Assembly (NCBI RefSeq): GCF_040438645.1
Contig: NZ_CP159255.1
Span: forward strand, 1-64,000
DNA: 64,000 nt
Direction: 5' to 3'
DNA from: Mesorhizobium sp. WSM2240
GTDB taxonomy: Bacteria > Pseudomonadota > Alphaproteobacteria > Rhizobiales > Rhizobiaceae
The notes under the pieces were generated by a model, which saw only the letters and a list, made by a program, of their open reading frames with translations, had not been told where the DNA came from and did no database searches. This document shows positions 8,513 through 17,888 of the stretch, piece by piece (positions within the stretch are counted from its first letter, which is position 1; every line of letters begins with the position of its first letter). The position numbers and the translations under genes were made by a program.

Positions 8513-9064
8513 ATGCCAACCCCACCTCACCAGACCCCCGTTGGACCCTTCAAATATACGGTTCCATTCACCGCCCCGGCAAATGCCCGGCTGATCGCCG
8601 CTGCCCAGGCCGAGCGGAAGGAGCCAACGGAGATTATTCAGCGCGCGACCATCAACTACCTCATCGATGCCGGATTTGTTCCGGAAGACGAAGCCGATCG
8701 TTTCAAGCTGTTTTGGTGGCTGGTCGACCAGACGGTCCTGGCCGCCCAAAAAATCTGTCGGGACGGCGGCTTTGCCTCATCTATCACTCTCGACGCGATC
8801 CACGCCTGCATGAAAGATCCCAAATGGGTCGAGGGGTATCGGACCTACGTGCGGAATGACATCTTCAAGAACGGCAATCCCGAAAAGGGTCCAATCAACC
8901 GCGAAATCGGCTTCCGCATTCGCGCAGGGATCGGCGGAGTGGTTGAAAAGACCGCTGAAGGCAAATCGGCCACGGTGAAGGTTTTGGGCGAAATCATCCA
9001 AAGCTACACACCCATGACCGACTACGACCGTGACACTTTTGCCCCGTCAAAAGCCGCTGCATAG
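8513..9064 (+). CDS. Hypothetical protein, 183 aa
   Basis: Function not recognised. ATG at 8513 follows CGGAGT. It is soluble, with no signal peptide; the N-terminus is proline-rich, followed by the phrases RLIAAAQAERKEPTEIIQRA and YLIDAGFVPEDEADRFKLFW. The combination of a short helix near residues 25-45 and a repeated basic/acidic pattern would allow an RHH-like DNA-binding N-terminus, but this is only a suggestion. A hairpin lies 24 bases behind the stop. Confidence 0.6.
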   Translation: MPTPPHQTPVGPFKYTVPFTAPANARLIAAAQAERKEPTEIIQRATINYLIDAGFVPEDEADRFKLFWWLVDQTVLAAQKICRDGGFASSITLDAIHACMKDPKWVEGYRTYVRNDIFKNGNPEKGPINREIGFRIRAGIGGVVEKTAEGKSATVKVLGEIIQSYTPMTDYDRDTFAPSKAAA

Positions 9065-9087
9065 TAGTTGTGGACCAGTTTGCGCTC

Positions 9088-9110
9088 GGCGAGTGATCTG
9101 CGCACTCGCC
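9088..9110. repeat. Inverted repeat before the glycosylase-like gene
   Basis: GGCGAGTG (9088-9095) pairs with CACTCGCC (9103-9110) around a 7-base loop. No T tract follows. A related hairpin with the same CGAGTG core lies behind the next gene (11242-11261). Confidence 0.5.
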
Positions 9111-9206
9111 TGGCCCAGAATACTTGATTTATGAACGTGCGCTCGAACTTGCGGGGATCCACACCCGCTGCCAAAAAGCGCCGGTGGCTAAGCGGGAGGA
9201 CATAAA

Positions 9207-11120
9207 TTGAACGATGCCGGTGCAGCCAGTGGCATAGTACAGGATATCAAGGCATTCCCCTCGGCAGCGAACGCATTCAACCAGTATGTCCGCCACGACT
9301 CTACCTTCGAGGGCCCTGACGCGCCCGCAATTCGTAGCAGGAACCTCGAAAGGTACATTCAGACCATGGCTATGGTCAAAGGCCGCGACTTATGGCTGTT
9401 TGAGGCTCCGTCGACAAGAGGCGCAGTGCGCACTGGCGTGCCTCAAACGTCGGCCTGCTGGCTTGAGTGGCGAGCGAAACAGCTTGGAGTTCTCGAAGGG
9501 TTTGAGGCGATACCATTTCACGATGCGGAGAAGGCGCAACCTTCGGAGACATCACGGCGCGTCGCAAAGTTCTTCGACCGAATGAATAAGAAGCCGATTA
9601 TCTGGAACGCGGTGATGATTCACACGCGCACGCCAGACGGGAAAAACCGTGCTCCTCGCGCGAGTGAACTTCGTGAGCATATGCATATTCTTGGAGCGAT
9701 ATGCGACCTCTGCCAACCTAGCAGAGTTATCGCGTGCGGAGGCCCTGCACAGGAAGTGGCGAATCTAATGCAGATCAAACACGAGTGTGTTGCCCATCCT
9801 GTAGCTCCGATCAGTCCGAGCCTTGGCGTATCGGATGTTGCGGTCGGCAAGCTATGCGCGCGGTTGCAGGTTCCGAAGCCGCCGCGGGGATACTGGGCCA
9901 AAGTACAGGCCGGCCAAATCCCACGCCGGCCACCGCTGGCCGCTTTCCGTGAGGAAATCGAACGCAGCCGCCGGGAGGAGGCACGGGCCAGATCAGCGGA
10001 ATCGCTATCGAAACTGCAGCAACAGTTCTATCGAGCGGCGCTCTCTGACTTGCAAGGTCGCGGCGTCGATGTGAGCGGAGCCGAGGCGAGAGGAGGCCGG
10101 CTCCCCGAGGTAAGCCCGGACATCGCCGCACAGATCCTGCTGGCCATTCAAAACCGAGGGCATGAGTGGGTCAAGGAAGGGAAGGTCGTCGCGACCTGGG
10201 CGCATCCAGCACACAACAGCCTGGCAAGACTTGTCGGCAGGCTGTTGCCGCTAGCCCGGCCACAGCTATTGGTGTTCGAGAACGCATACAAGAAAAGCTG
10301 GTCCGCTTCAGAGGGTCCGGTCGTCTTCCTGCACCTGACTTCACACCTCCAGGAGCGGATCGCAGCTCTTGTCCGCGTCGTCCGTGACCAAAAGCTCCAG
10401 CATGTGGTCATGCCGCTCATCGCGACCGATCATGCCTGGTCTGTTCGCCACGTTTTCACGCCAGAGTCGCATCTCTTGCTCGACAGCACCCTGTGTATTT
10501 CGGCGACCGAGTTGTGGGTGGAGTACACCCGCAAGGCCTGGCGCGACGAAGATCCGCCGGAGCGCTACGTGACAGGCAGACTGACGCTGAAAGCGATCAT
10601 GCCGATCGACTATATGCCTGAGCGTGGGGTGTCGTTGTCACCGACGATCTCGACGGCGTCAGTAGCGCCCTATCGCGAGCGCCTTCTTGCCCTGCTCGAG
10701 GCGGAGCGGGTGAACGAGATGATGATCAATACTGCCTACGCAATCGAACGTGAAGTTCCCAGCGAAACGCTGGCCATCGCGGACCGGCTATGGTTCGGGG
10801 CGAAGCGCCCATTCTCGTCGGCGCGTGAAGCGTGGCGCCAGATCGAGGAGGAATTGGAGCGCTGGGAACGAGAGCTCGAAGGCGAACGCACTTTGTTGGC
10901 GCAGGCAATACTTGGAATAGAGGTGGGAGACATCGTGACAAGCGAAAATGGCGGCCGACTTCTGCGGCTTTCCGTGACCGGAACCACTCTCTACGCCGGT
11001 GACGATTATGTCACCTTCGTCGTAAATGGCATACGATTTCGAAAGGATGGCACGGTTGGCAAACTGCAGGAGGCGTTGAGCTTGCAATTCGGGCGAGAAG
11101 GCTTGAAAAAGTGCACATAG
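9207..11120 (+). CDS. Uracil-DNA-glycosylase-like multidomain protein, 637 aa
   Basis: The TTG at 9207 is supported by a strong GGGAGGA site (9193-9199) seven bases upstream; the next in-frame ATG is at residue 54. Residues 15-200 resemble the UDG fold: LWLFEAPSTRGAVRTGVPQT (63-82) matches the active-site loop region usually written GEAPGYRGCRxTGVPFT, WNAVMIHTRTPDGKNRAPR follows at about 133-151, and the HPS-type motif appears as AHPV at 196-199. The usual catalytic-loop Gly and the Ser of HPS are changed, so it may bind DNA or nucleotides without excising uracil. Residues 330-450 form an unrecognised domain. The C-terminus (about 545-610) carries WFGAKRPF and a charged helix, and is partly duplicated on the minus strand near 22.4 kb. 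It lies in an island with a UvrD helicase, a RecB-type nuclease and a RecQ-like helicase. Confidence 0.65.
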   Translation: MNDAGAASGIVQDIKAFPSAANAFNQYVRHDSTFEGPDAPAIRSRNLERYIQTMAMVKGRDLWLFEAPSTRGAVRTGVPQTSACWLEWRAKQLGVLEGFEAIPFHDAEKAQPSETSRRVAKFFDRMNKKPIIWNAVMIHTRTPDGKNRAPRASELREHMHILGAICDLCQPSRVIACGGPAQEVANLMQIKHECVAHPVAPISPSLGVSDVAVGKLCARLQVPKPPRGYWAKVQAGQIPRRPPLAAFREEIERSRREEARARSAESLSKLQQQFYRAALSDLQGRGVDVSGAEARGGRLPEVSPDIAAQILLAIQNRGHEWVKEGKVVATWAHPAHNSLARLVGRLLPLARPQLLVFENAYKKSWSASEGPVVFLHLTSHLQERIAALVRVVRDQKLQHVVMPLIATDHAWSVRHVFTPESHLLLDSTLCISATELWVEYTRKAWRDEDPPERYVTGRLTLKAIMPIDYMPERGVSLSPTISTASVAPYRERLLALLEAERVNEMMINTAYAIEREVPSETLAIADRLWFGAKRPFSSAREAWRQIEEELERWERELEGERTLLAQAILGIEVGDIVTSENGGRLLRLSVTGTTLYAGDDYVTFVVNGIRFRKDGTVGKLQEALSLQFGREGLKKCT

Positions 11121-11241
11121 AAAAAAGACCAGTTTCACGAGACCGCCAGGGACCTGGTTTAGTAGAGTTTCGGCTAGCGTTCCCGGGAGAATTCAGAACT
11201 CGCCAGCGCGACGGTCGGGAACGGATTGAGCCGGCGCTTAC

Positions 11242-11261
11242 CGAGTGCTACTTCGCACTCG
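11242..11261. repeat. Inverted repeat behind the glycosylase-like gene
   Basis: CGAGTGC (11242-11248) pairs perfectly with GCACTCG (11255-11261) around TACTTC. It shares the CGAGTG core with the hairpin at 9088-9110, so the gene is bracketed by two similar stems. Confidence 0.5.
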
Positions 11262-11291
11262 TAGATTGCTGCTGAGCGATTGGGGTGCAGA

Positions 11292-11596
11292 ATGGCCAAA
11301 CTCGCAGGGTTCCCGGAAGAGACGTTCTCTGCGATGCAACGCATCCGCGAGACCGCCCTAGCTCGTTTCGACAGCCTTTTTACCCCTGAGCGGAATCTGT
11401 GGAGCCCCAGAACCTACGTCGGTTCCGTGCCTTGTTTGTCGAAAGGTTTGATGAGGGCGAAGGTTCGTTTCTTCAGAAGTTCAGAAAACAGCTCGAGGAA
11501 GCTGACGACGACGTTCTTCAACTCGCGGCGGAACTCCTGTACGTTCAGCAGTTCTTCACGACTCTCGCTGGGTCAGAAAAAAGCTTTAGAACGTGA
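11292..11596 (+). pseudogene. Frameshifted N-terminal remnant of a McrB-like AAA protein
   Basis: Two reading frames join by a one-base shift near 11400: MAKLAGFPEETFSAMQRI through PERNLWSP in one frame, then NLRRFRALFVERFDEGEG, SFLQKFRKQLEEA and ELLYVQQFFTTLAG in the other. Read together they resemble the N-terminal segment of McrB-like AAA+ restriction proteins, which carry a FVE..DEGEGSFxEKxxxQL...AAELLY pattern. No Walker motifs follow and the frame stops at 11596, so the ATPase and nuclease parts are gone. The family call is from memory of the pattern. Confidence 0.55.
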
Positions 11597-11817
11597 CGGC
11601 TGTCCTCGGTTGGTGCACTCATCCAGTTTCAATTCCGGAATGGGCCATGGTTGGCATGAAGCAAGGGTTTGCGGCCGACCGAAGCTTCAACCAGCACCGA
11701 CGATTCCATTTGGCGTGGCTGACCGAGTTCCTAATCCACTGGCACAGGCTATCGCGTAAATGAGTGGATCGCCGAAGATGCCTCCGTGCGCCACTTGGCC
11801 TGCGCTCACGCGAAGCC

Positions 11818-12588
11818 ATGATTGAAGGAGCGCGCGAGGAGCGACGTGTCACTTTCGTCGATGCAGACAACACGCTGTGGGACACGGACGGCGTGTTCGC
11901 CGCAGCGCAACTGAAACTGCTGACAGCCGTCGAAGGCGCGATTGGACTCTTGGCGACCAGCACCGATCGCCTGACCTTCGTGCGGAGTGTCGATCAGGCA
12001 TTGGCGGACCGGCACCATCTCGGCCTGCGCTATCCACCCCGCCTCCTCGCCATCGGGATCGCTCTCGCCCTTCGAGGCGAGGAGCCCGGTGTAGCGGCAA
12101 GGAGGGTATGGGCAGGAGGGTTGACGTCGAGCGGCCTAGAGCTCGCGTTAGCGCAACAGATCGAACTAGAGTTCATCCAATGGAGCGGGCAGCTGCCTGA
12201 TCTTCTGCCTGGGGTGCGCGAGGGCCTCCAGCGCCTGCACGAAGGTGGCGTTCTGATCGTCGTCGTAACGGAAGGCGCAAGGAGTCGTGTGACAAGAACG
12301 GCAGACGAGCATGGCCTGACAGCGTTGCTTGACAAGATTGTCGAAGCGCCTAAGTCCGAACGGCTATTTCAACGTGTCCAGAAACTCGGGCGCGCGCGCG
12401 CGCCGGCGTTCATGATTGGGGATCAACTGCGGCGTGACATCGAGCCCGCGAAGGCCGCGGGTTTGCTGACGATTTATGTCCCTGGCCGCTTCCGGCCGCG
12501 GTGGGAGCCGGACGAGACCTCGGTCCGACCCGACTATCGAGTCGAACGGTTTGACCAAGGAGCCGACATCGTCTTAGCTGGCGGGTAA
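11818..12588 (+). CDS. HAD-superfamily hydrolase
   Basis: Predicted phosphatase-type haloacid dehalogenase fold protein. From ATG 11818 (256 aa) the four HAD motifs are visible: I, FVDADNTLWDTD (catalytic Asp pair, about residues 15-17); II, VVVTEGARS; III, the Lys in EAPKSERLF; IV, MIGDQLRRDIEPAKAAG. A helical cap lies between motifs I and II. A GTG at 11764 in frame would add 18 residues that do not look conserved, so 11818 is preferred, although no strong ribosome site precedes either. It converges on the nuclease gene and sits in the nuclease/helicase island; substrate unknown. Confidence 0.75.
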   Translation: MIEGAREERRVTFVDADNTLWDTDGVFAAAQLKLLTAVEGAIGLLATSTDRLTFVRSVDQALADRHHLGLRYPPRLLAIGIALALRGEEPGVAARRVWAGGLTSSGLELALAQQIELEFIQWSGQLPDLLPGVREGLQRLHEGGVLIVVVTEGARSRVTRTADEHGLTALLDKIVEAPKSERLFQRVQKLGRARAPAFMIGDQLRRDIEPAKAAGLLTIYVPGRFRPRWEPDETSVRPDYRVERFDQGADIVLAGG

Positions 12589-12733
12589 GCGGGCCATAAC
12601 CTCGTAGCCGTCCTCCGCTCGAGAGAGATTCGTGGAACGCAGCGTTCGCCAGCTGCACATGCCAATGCGGTTGATCACTTAGCTCACACTGCTCACTGGC
12701 GGCCCATCGGAACCGATCACTCCAAACCGTCAA

Positions 12734-13915
12734 TCAAATTTCATCCTGCACTGTATCCTCGTCGCCAATCCTGTTGCCATTGCGCTGATAGCCTTCACAG
12801 AAATAACGAAAGTCGCATGCTGCGCACGTCTTCGCGTCATTGCAGTCGTCCACCCAGGTTTGGAGGATGCTGACCGCCGCTTCCTCGTGCCGAACGCAGG
12901 TCTCGATTTGGGCGACTGTATCGTCGAATGCCCCGGTCGCGACCGCGATACTCTGCTCGTTGACCGGAATTACCCGGACGGCGCGACTGAAAAGGAACTC
13001 AGGGCTGAAATCAGCCCGTGCGCCGGGTCGCCAGTTTTCCAGCATGCGTTTGTCGCTATCGCGGACGGGAGCGACATCCGTCCGAGCGGCGCGAAGCGCT
13101 GCTCGCAGCGCCAAGATATCACCTTCGCCTGGTGCGAGTTCGTTTATGTAAATGAGGATTCCTGCTGCGACCCTCCTGCTCCTTCGCTGTTCGTGCCGAA
13201 GCCAAGCGTAGGTCTGCACCTGCCACTGGCCGTCGGTCCATTCGGCCGATTCGGTATCGGGCCTTCGTGTGCCCTTATAGTCGACAATGACTTCGAACTC
13301 GCCGCTCAGGCTCGGGCAGGCGGCCTGAACTGCACGACGTATCAAATTGTCGGAGTCCGCCGAACCGAGTTCGAGTTCGGTAAGTACGTCGATGATGCCA
13401 GTCAGTGCGTACTTCTCGGCCCGATGTTCGCTAGAGATCGCGCCGGGAATTTCGCGGGTACCAATAACGCGCTCTTCAGCCTCGGCTATCAGGGGAAAGA
13501 GGTGAGGACCGAGCATGTTAACGGCTGCCTCTGCACGGCGGTAAGCCGCAAGCCGGGCTTTCCTGCTCCTGGCGCGCTTGTTCTGGTTGAGCAGCGATTC
13601 CTCAACCGGCCAACCGAGATAGCGCAAGTCGAATTCGGGCAGGCCTAACTCTGGTTCCTCGATCGGGTCATCCAGCGTCAGTCGGGTGTACGGGATGGGG
13701 AAGGGCAAGCCCCCGCGGCTTTTCCAGAGCCGATACACGTTCTCCAAGAGCCCGTGAATAAATTCACCGTACCAGAGCTGCACCGGTCGCGAAGGCGGTA
13801 GCGCACTACCGTTCTGATAGCGGTACTGCCGGGCGCATCGGCGGAACGAGAGCAGATCGCCCGTCAGAGAGTATTCCGGAACTATCCGGTCGGGACGCTT
13901 TCGCGCGAGACGCAT
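12734..13915 (-). CDS. PD-(D/E)XK nuclease of the RecB/Cas4 type
   Basis: DNA exonuclease/endonuclease-like protein of 393 aa, coded one base behind the UvrD-type helicase and probably translated with it. Motifs: an N-terminal Cys in LLSFRRCARQYRYQ (about residue 27), Asp in TGIIDVL, the Asp-x-Lys core in IVDYKG (about residue 211) and the QxxxY box in QVQTYAWL, then C-terminal cysteines in CNDAKTCAACDFRYFC. The Cys pattern is that of the iron-sulfur cluster clasp of AddB and Cas4. Helicase plus such a nuclease resembles a split AddAB-like machine or a defence nuclease. Confidence 0.85.
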   Translation of the reverse strand: MRLARKRPDRIVPEYSLTGDLLSFRRCARQYRYQNGSALPPSRPVQLWYGEFIHGLLENVYRLWKSRGGLPFPIPYTRLTLDDPIEEPELGLPEFDLRYLGWPVEESLLNQNKRARSRKARLAAYRRAEAAVNMLGPHLFPLIAEAEERVIGTREIPGAISSEHRAEKYALTGIIDVLTELELGSADSDNLIRRAVQAACPSLSGEFEVIVDYKGTRRPDTESAEWTDGQWQVQTYAWLRHEQRRSRRVAAGILIYINELAPGEGDILALRAALRAARTDVAPVRDSDKRMLENWRPGARADFSPEFLFSRAVRVIPVNEQSIAVATGAFDDTVAQIETCVRHEEAAVSILQTWVDDCNDAKTCAACDFRYFCEGYQRNGNRIGDEDTVQDEI

Positions 13916-13916
13916 G

Positions 13917-16358
13917 TCAGATCCTGATGAACGGAATGAGGTCGGCGTCGACTGGCGGGGGGCGGAGGTGCGGATCGCTCACCCAGGCCCAGCTTTCGTC
14001 GCGCCGCCAGAACTTGGCGACATTTTTTATCTTGGTGCGAAATTGCAGTCCTTGCTGACAACCGACCAGCATGAGGAGGCTCTGCGGGCGGCTGTAGGCG
14101 ACGTAGTAGAGCCGGATCAGATCCTCGAAAGTTCGCTGCATACCGCTCCTGCGCCGGCGGGCCGGACCGACCGGGGTAACATTGGCCAGCTCGTCCTCCA
14201 ATCGAACTACAGAGCTCTCCTCATCTGGGAATCGTCTGAAACGTTGCGTGCGGTGGTTCGTCTTAAAATCCGACGATATGTCAACGATCACCAAGGGGAA
14301 CTCGAGCCCTTTGGCCTGATGAATGGTCATGATGTTGAGCCGGTCTCGAGGTACGCTCGGCATGATCTCCTCATCAACCGCCATGAGGTTCTCGGCTATC
14401 GGGTTGAGCACGTCGCGTATCGCGCTGTTTACCGAGCGCGTGCGGTGTGGCTCGTCGCGCTGGATAGCCACCTTGTAACCTGAGAAAGTCGATGCAGCGG
14501 CAACTGTGCGGGTGATTGCCTCAAGGTAAACCTGAGCCTCCGGATCGTCTTGGAAGGGCGGGAACCAGGGAAGGAAGGAGTAACAGACGTCAAGCACCGG
14601 CCATTCGGATTCGTTGTCACGGCCTTCCACCGCAAAGCGCCGCCAGCGATCAACCTTCTCAGACAGCAGGTCTCCACGGGGACTCCGCGGATTGATCGTC
14701 AGCATGTCTTGCGCTGCGATGCGCCATTCATCCAAGAAGTCGTTGGCGTCGTTCGTGAGGAACGCTTCCAGCTGTCTGGCGCCGCGCGCTCCGGGGTTGG
14801 GTGCCGGGTCTATGCATTCGAGTAGCAACCCGAGGAACTGCTGAACAGTTGGGACATCGCGCAGAGCAAGACCACGGGGGTTGAAGACGGATAGCCCACG
14901 CGCGGCGAGTTCCCGACGTAGGTGAAACGGCAGTCGTTCCTTCCCTGGTTGACCTCGGAATGGACGGCCCCGTTCATTGACGGTCGAGGCGAGCAGGACC
15001 GCGTCGCCCAGATCGCCGCCTTGATCTGCCGGTAGGATGGCTTCAAGGAGAGTGTCTTCGTGGGGAAGCGGTATGCGACCACCCTGTCGAAAAATGCGGT
15101 GCAGAAAATCTGCGAGATCCGCGGCTAGTATGGCCGGGTCGTCCCGAAACATGCCAATCACGCCTATAGCCGCAGGGCCGGAAGCCGAAACAACCCGACG
15201 TTGAAGTGGAGGTGGAAGAGCAACTCGCGCCGGACCGAAATCCGGATCGTTGCTGATGTGTTGTGAAAAGAATTCGACGATCTGCTCGGAGGAACGGTAG
15301 TTCTCTTCCAGGCAGATGAGTTGCGGTTCGTCGCATTTTAAGTCGGCGCTTGCGCGTTCGCGAAAGTCGCGGAACAGTTCGATAGTGGCGCCGCGAAAGC
15401 GGTACAGCGACTGGTCGTCATCACCCACAACGGTGAGCGAAGCACCTGTCCGTCGCACAAGCTCAAAATAGATCGCTTCCTGCAGCGGATTGGTATCCTG
15501 GTATTCGTCGACCAGAAGCATGCGAAGCGATAGCATGCTCCTCGGCAGCCTGCCTCCGGCCAAGCGGTCAAGGAAGCGCTGCTCGAGCAGCGCGAAGTCC
15601 ATCTGGTTGGTCTTGGAGAGATGAGCTTCGTAACGCTCCTTAATTCGTAGGATCGCCTGCCGGAAAACCTGGTCCTGGTGTGGCGCCGCGTAACCAACGA
15701 GGTCCACTCGGTCTTGCACGAGTCGATCGACGATCGTCCTCACGATCTCGGTCGCCTCGCCATTGTTCCGCACCGGGTCTCCCGAGAATCCATAGCGCCC
15801 GAGAAAAATCCTAAAGGGATCCCCGAGGCTCCGGAGTTCCGACCACACTTCGCCGCGGCGATAGAGGATCGCCCGGGCTGCCGACTGCTCGAGGATCACA
15901 GGCGGCGCCTCGTTAGGCTCGCGCATATCGCGCACTGCATCCTCACAGATGCTATCCAATGTGCCCGCGATGTATCGGTTCACGTCTACGGTGGCGAGGT
16001 AGCGCACCTGCTCCTCATCGCCCGCTTGGCTAGCGCGCGAGAGCAGATTGGCGCGAAGGCTTGTTCCCCATTCGATAAGGCGAGAGCGGATTTCGCGCCC
16101 CGCCTTCTCGGTGAACGTTGTGATTAAGATGTCCTCGGGCGCGACGCCATCCACGAATGTGAAGCGCAGGGCGCGCAGAACGAGCGTAGTCGTCTTGCCA
16201 GTACCCGGGCCAGCGACCACGAGGAGCGGCACGTCCGCTTGGGCCGCGATCGCGTCCCGCTGCCGTTCATTCGGTTGGTGCATGAACAATGCGGCCTCGA
16301 CGAGGCCGGCGAATTCTTCGAGAGTGGGAGCGGTTCTGAACTCAGGCATGGTTCGCAT
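13917..16358 (-). CDS. UvrD/Rep-type ATP-dependent DNA helicase
   Basis: Superfamily 1A helicase of 813 aa. Visible motifs: Q-motif region QPNERQRDAI, Walker A AGPGTGKTTT (about 49-58), Walker B with VDEYQDTNPLQ (about 282), VVGDDDQSLYRFRGA (motif III), ENYRSSEQIV (IV), MTIHQAKGLEFPLVIV (V) and the late YVAYSRPQSLL (VI). It is followed one base later by the RecB/Cas4-type nuclease gene, indicating a functional pair. ATG 16358 is used; a second ATG lies three codons downstream. Confidence 0.9.
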   Translation of the reverse strand: MRTMPEFRTAPTLEEFAGLVEAALFMHQPNERQRDAIAAQADVPLLVVAGPGTGKTTTLVLRALRFTFVDGVAPEDILITTFTEKAGREIRSRLIEWGTSLRANLLSRASQAGDEEQVRYLATVDVNRYIAGTLDSICEDAVRDMREPNEAPPVILEQSAARAILYRRGEVWSELRSLGDPFRIFLGRYGFSGDPVRNNGEATEIVRTIVDRLVQDRVDLVGYAAPHQDQVFRQAILRIKERYEAHLSKTNQMDFALLEQRFLDRLAGGRLPRSMLSLRMLLVDEYQDTNPLQEAIYFELVRRTGASLTVVGDDDQSLYRFRGATIELFRDFRERASADLKCDEPQLICLEENYRSSEQIVEFFSQHISNDPDFGPARVALPPPLQRRVVSASGPAAIGVIGMFRDDPAILAADLADFLHRIFRQGGRIPLPHEDTLLEAILPADQGGDLGDAVLLASTVNERGRPFRGQPGKERLPFHLRRELAARGLSVFNPRGLALRDVPTVQQFLGLLLECIDPAPNPGARGARQLEAFLTNDANDFLDEWRIAAQDMLTINPRSPRGDLLSEKVDRWRRFAVEGRDNESEWPVLDVCYSFLPWFPPFQDDPEAQVYLEAITRTVAAASTFSGYKVAIQRDEPHRTRSVNSAIRDVLNPIAENLMAVDEEIMPSVPRDRLNIMTIHQAKGLEFPLVIVDISSDFKTNHRTQRFRRFPDEESSVVRLEDELANVTPVGPARRRRSGMQRTFEDLIRLYYVAYSRPQSLLMLVGCQQGLQFRTKIKNVAKFWRRDESWAWVSDPHLRPPPVDADLIPFIRI

Positions 16359-16910
16359 CCCAATCGTATTGCGTCCGCGGGTGTCGAGACATTCGGCGTC
16401 TTCGCATCACGTGGAGGATCGATACGCCGACAAGAAAGTTGCGGAGGTTAAGCAGTAGGAAAAGGATACGCGCGCCGGAAGCAGTTTCCACACAGGAATT
16501 TCGGTCCGCGATGAATTGAATCACGCTTCTCCGGTATCCGGCACTGCCAGCTTTGAGACCAGGACGCTCGCGTCTCCACTCCGTCGCGCGCGACGTTTCC
16601 ATGCCTTCCCCCTAGCCTCGCAAGCGAATCGATTGCCGCCGCAGGTTGTCCCCATTGGTAGCTTATTCCGCAGATCGATGCGTGAAAAGAGAAACGATCC
16701 GGGGGTCGACAGAATACAGAATACGCAATCCCTATGAAACGGCCTGTCCACGGCAGGATCAACCCATGAGCCAAACCGCTCCGGCGCCGCCGCTCAGGCA
16801 GGTCCGGCATCAGAGTCTTACACTCTCCCAAGTATTCGCTGCCCAGGCAGGTTTAGACGTCGAGACAAATAGCTCAGCGACAGCCTTTCTGCGTTGTCGC
16901 GTGTTGAGCC
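16359..16910. other. 552-base gap without a convincing gene
   Basis: Short frames on both strands (minus 16342-16602, ending inside the helicase start; minus 16448-16831; plus 16646-16957) show no family resemblance and mutually overlap. The helicase promoter must lie here. No strong repeat or terminator seen. Confidence 0.45.
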
Positions 16911-17888
16911 CTAGCGTTCATAAAGTGCGAGAACGTTTATATCGCAACCTTTCTTAAGCTGCCCTACAATGCGCAGGCCAACTTTATAGCCGCGACGTAC
17001 GAGATTGTATGCGAATACGCCCGTGGGGAATCGTCCAGCGGGAGCAAAATGCAAGTGAACTGGAATTGCGCGCGTTGCGAGCTTCAGACGATAGTCAATC
17101 CAGTCTATCCGTTGGCCATTTTTGAAAGCGTTCTCTATCGATTCCAGCGCAACGCGGTTACTATACGACCTCACCAATGCATCCCAATAACACTCTTTTT
17201 GAACCTCGGCGTCTGCCGCGCGATCATCGGGAAAATCCGGTATTGCAATCCCATCTTTTTTCAGGCGTTCGATCATCGATTCAAAGATAAGAATAGTTTT
17301 TCCGTCCCCAGTCTCGCCTGCCATAGGCAATATCTCAACTCGTGGCTCCAAATCTATAAAAAGTAACGGGCGGACTCCCGGTTCATCGAGGAGGGCTTCT
17401 GCTTTCATCCAGTCCATCGATGTGCCAGCTAGCGAGGTTAGGGTAGGTTGTGCTGCTTTGCTAAAGAGCACGCGTTCTGGATACATCTCCTTGTAAGCGA
17501 CAACAACGTCTTGAAGACGTTGCTCAGAACTGTACACGAATTGTTTCGTAATTTGTGCCGTATGTGAAGTGGCGTCAGTAATATTTCCAGTTATTTTTGC
17601 CTTCGTGCCAAGTTTAAAGAACGCTGGAAGCGAGACTTCACCGGAACCCTCGGCTTCGTCACCGCGTGCCTCGGTATGCCCTTTCTGGGCAGTCTCGCTG
17701 CTATGCAGAAGAATGTACTCAGGCTGCACAATGGCACCGAAGAGTCGATCAACCGACCGTTCGTCGATGAACATCGGGACTTCCGTAAGCCACCACAAAT
17801 TCCCATGGACCTGCAACTCGCCCCGTTTGCTCCATGCATCGAGCGTCTTTGGCGGCGTCTTCCGCCAAAATCGATCCCACCAAACCAT
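16911..17888 (-). CDS. Hypothetical protein, 325 aa
   Basis: Function not established. The start at 17888 has GGAG eight bases upstream. The protein is soluble. Its N-terminal third (WWLTEVPMFIDERSVDRLFG, about residues 32-51, then AIVQPEYILLHSSE) faintly recalls proteins that open with a short beta-strand plus sensor-specificity loop, such as DUF6414, but I cannot assert this. A central phrase PLLFIDLEPRVEILPMAGE is followed by a charged segment, and the C-terminal third is beta-rich (GYKVGLRIVGQLKKGCDI). It is read in the same direction as the downstream helicase-nuclease pair and could belong to that unit, with a 550-base gap. Confidence 0.65.
   Translation of the reverse strand: MVWWDRFWRKTPPKTLDAWSKRGELQVHGNLWWLTEVPMFIDERSVDRLFGAIVQPEYILLHSSETAQKGHTEARGDEAEGSGEVSLPAFFKLGTKAKITGNITDATSHTAQITKQFVYSSEQRLQDVVVAYKEMYPERVLFSKAAQPTLTSLAGTSMDWMKAEALLDEPGVRPLLFIDLEPRVEILPMAGETGDGKTILIFESMIERLKKDGIAIPDFPDDRAADAEVQKECYWDALVRSYSNRVALESIENAFKNGQRIDWIDYRLKLATRAIPVHLHFAPAGRFPTGVFAYNLVRRGYKVGLRIVGQLKKGCDINVLALYER

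Noticed and set aside
8128..8514. Possible short gene on either strand between the genes at 7952 and 8513
   Set aside because: Two competing overlapping frames with no ribosome site or family; not supported.
16342..16831. Possible small genes upstream of the UvrD-type helicase
   Set aside because: No ribosome site, Arg/Ser-rich composition and mutual overlap; one ends inside the helicase start but shows no pattern.
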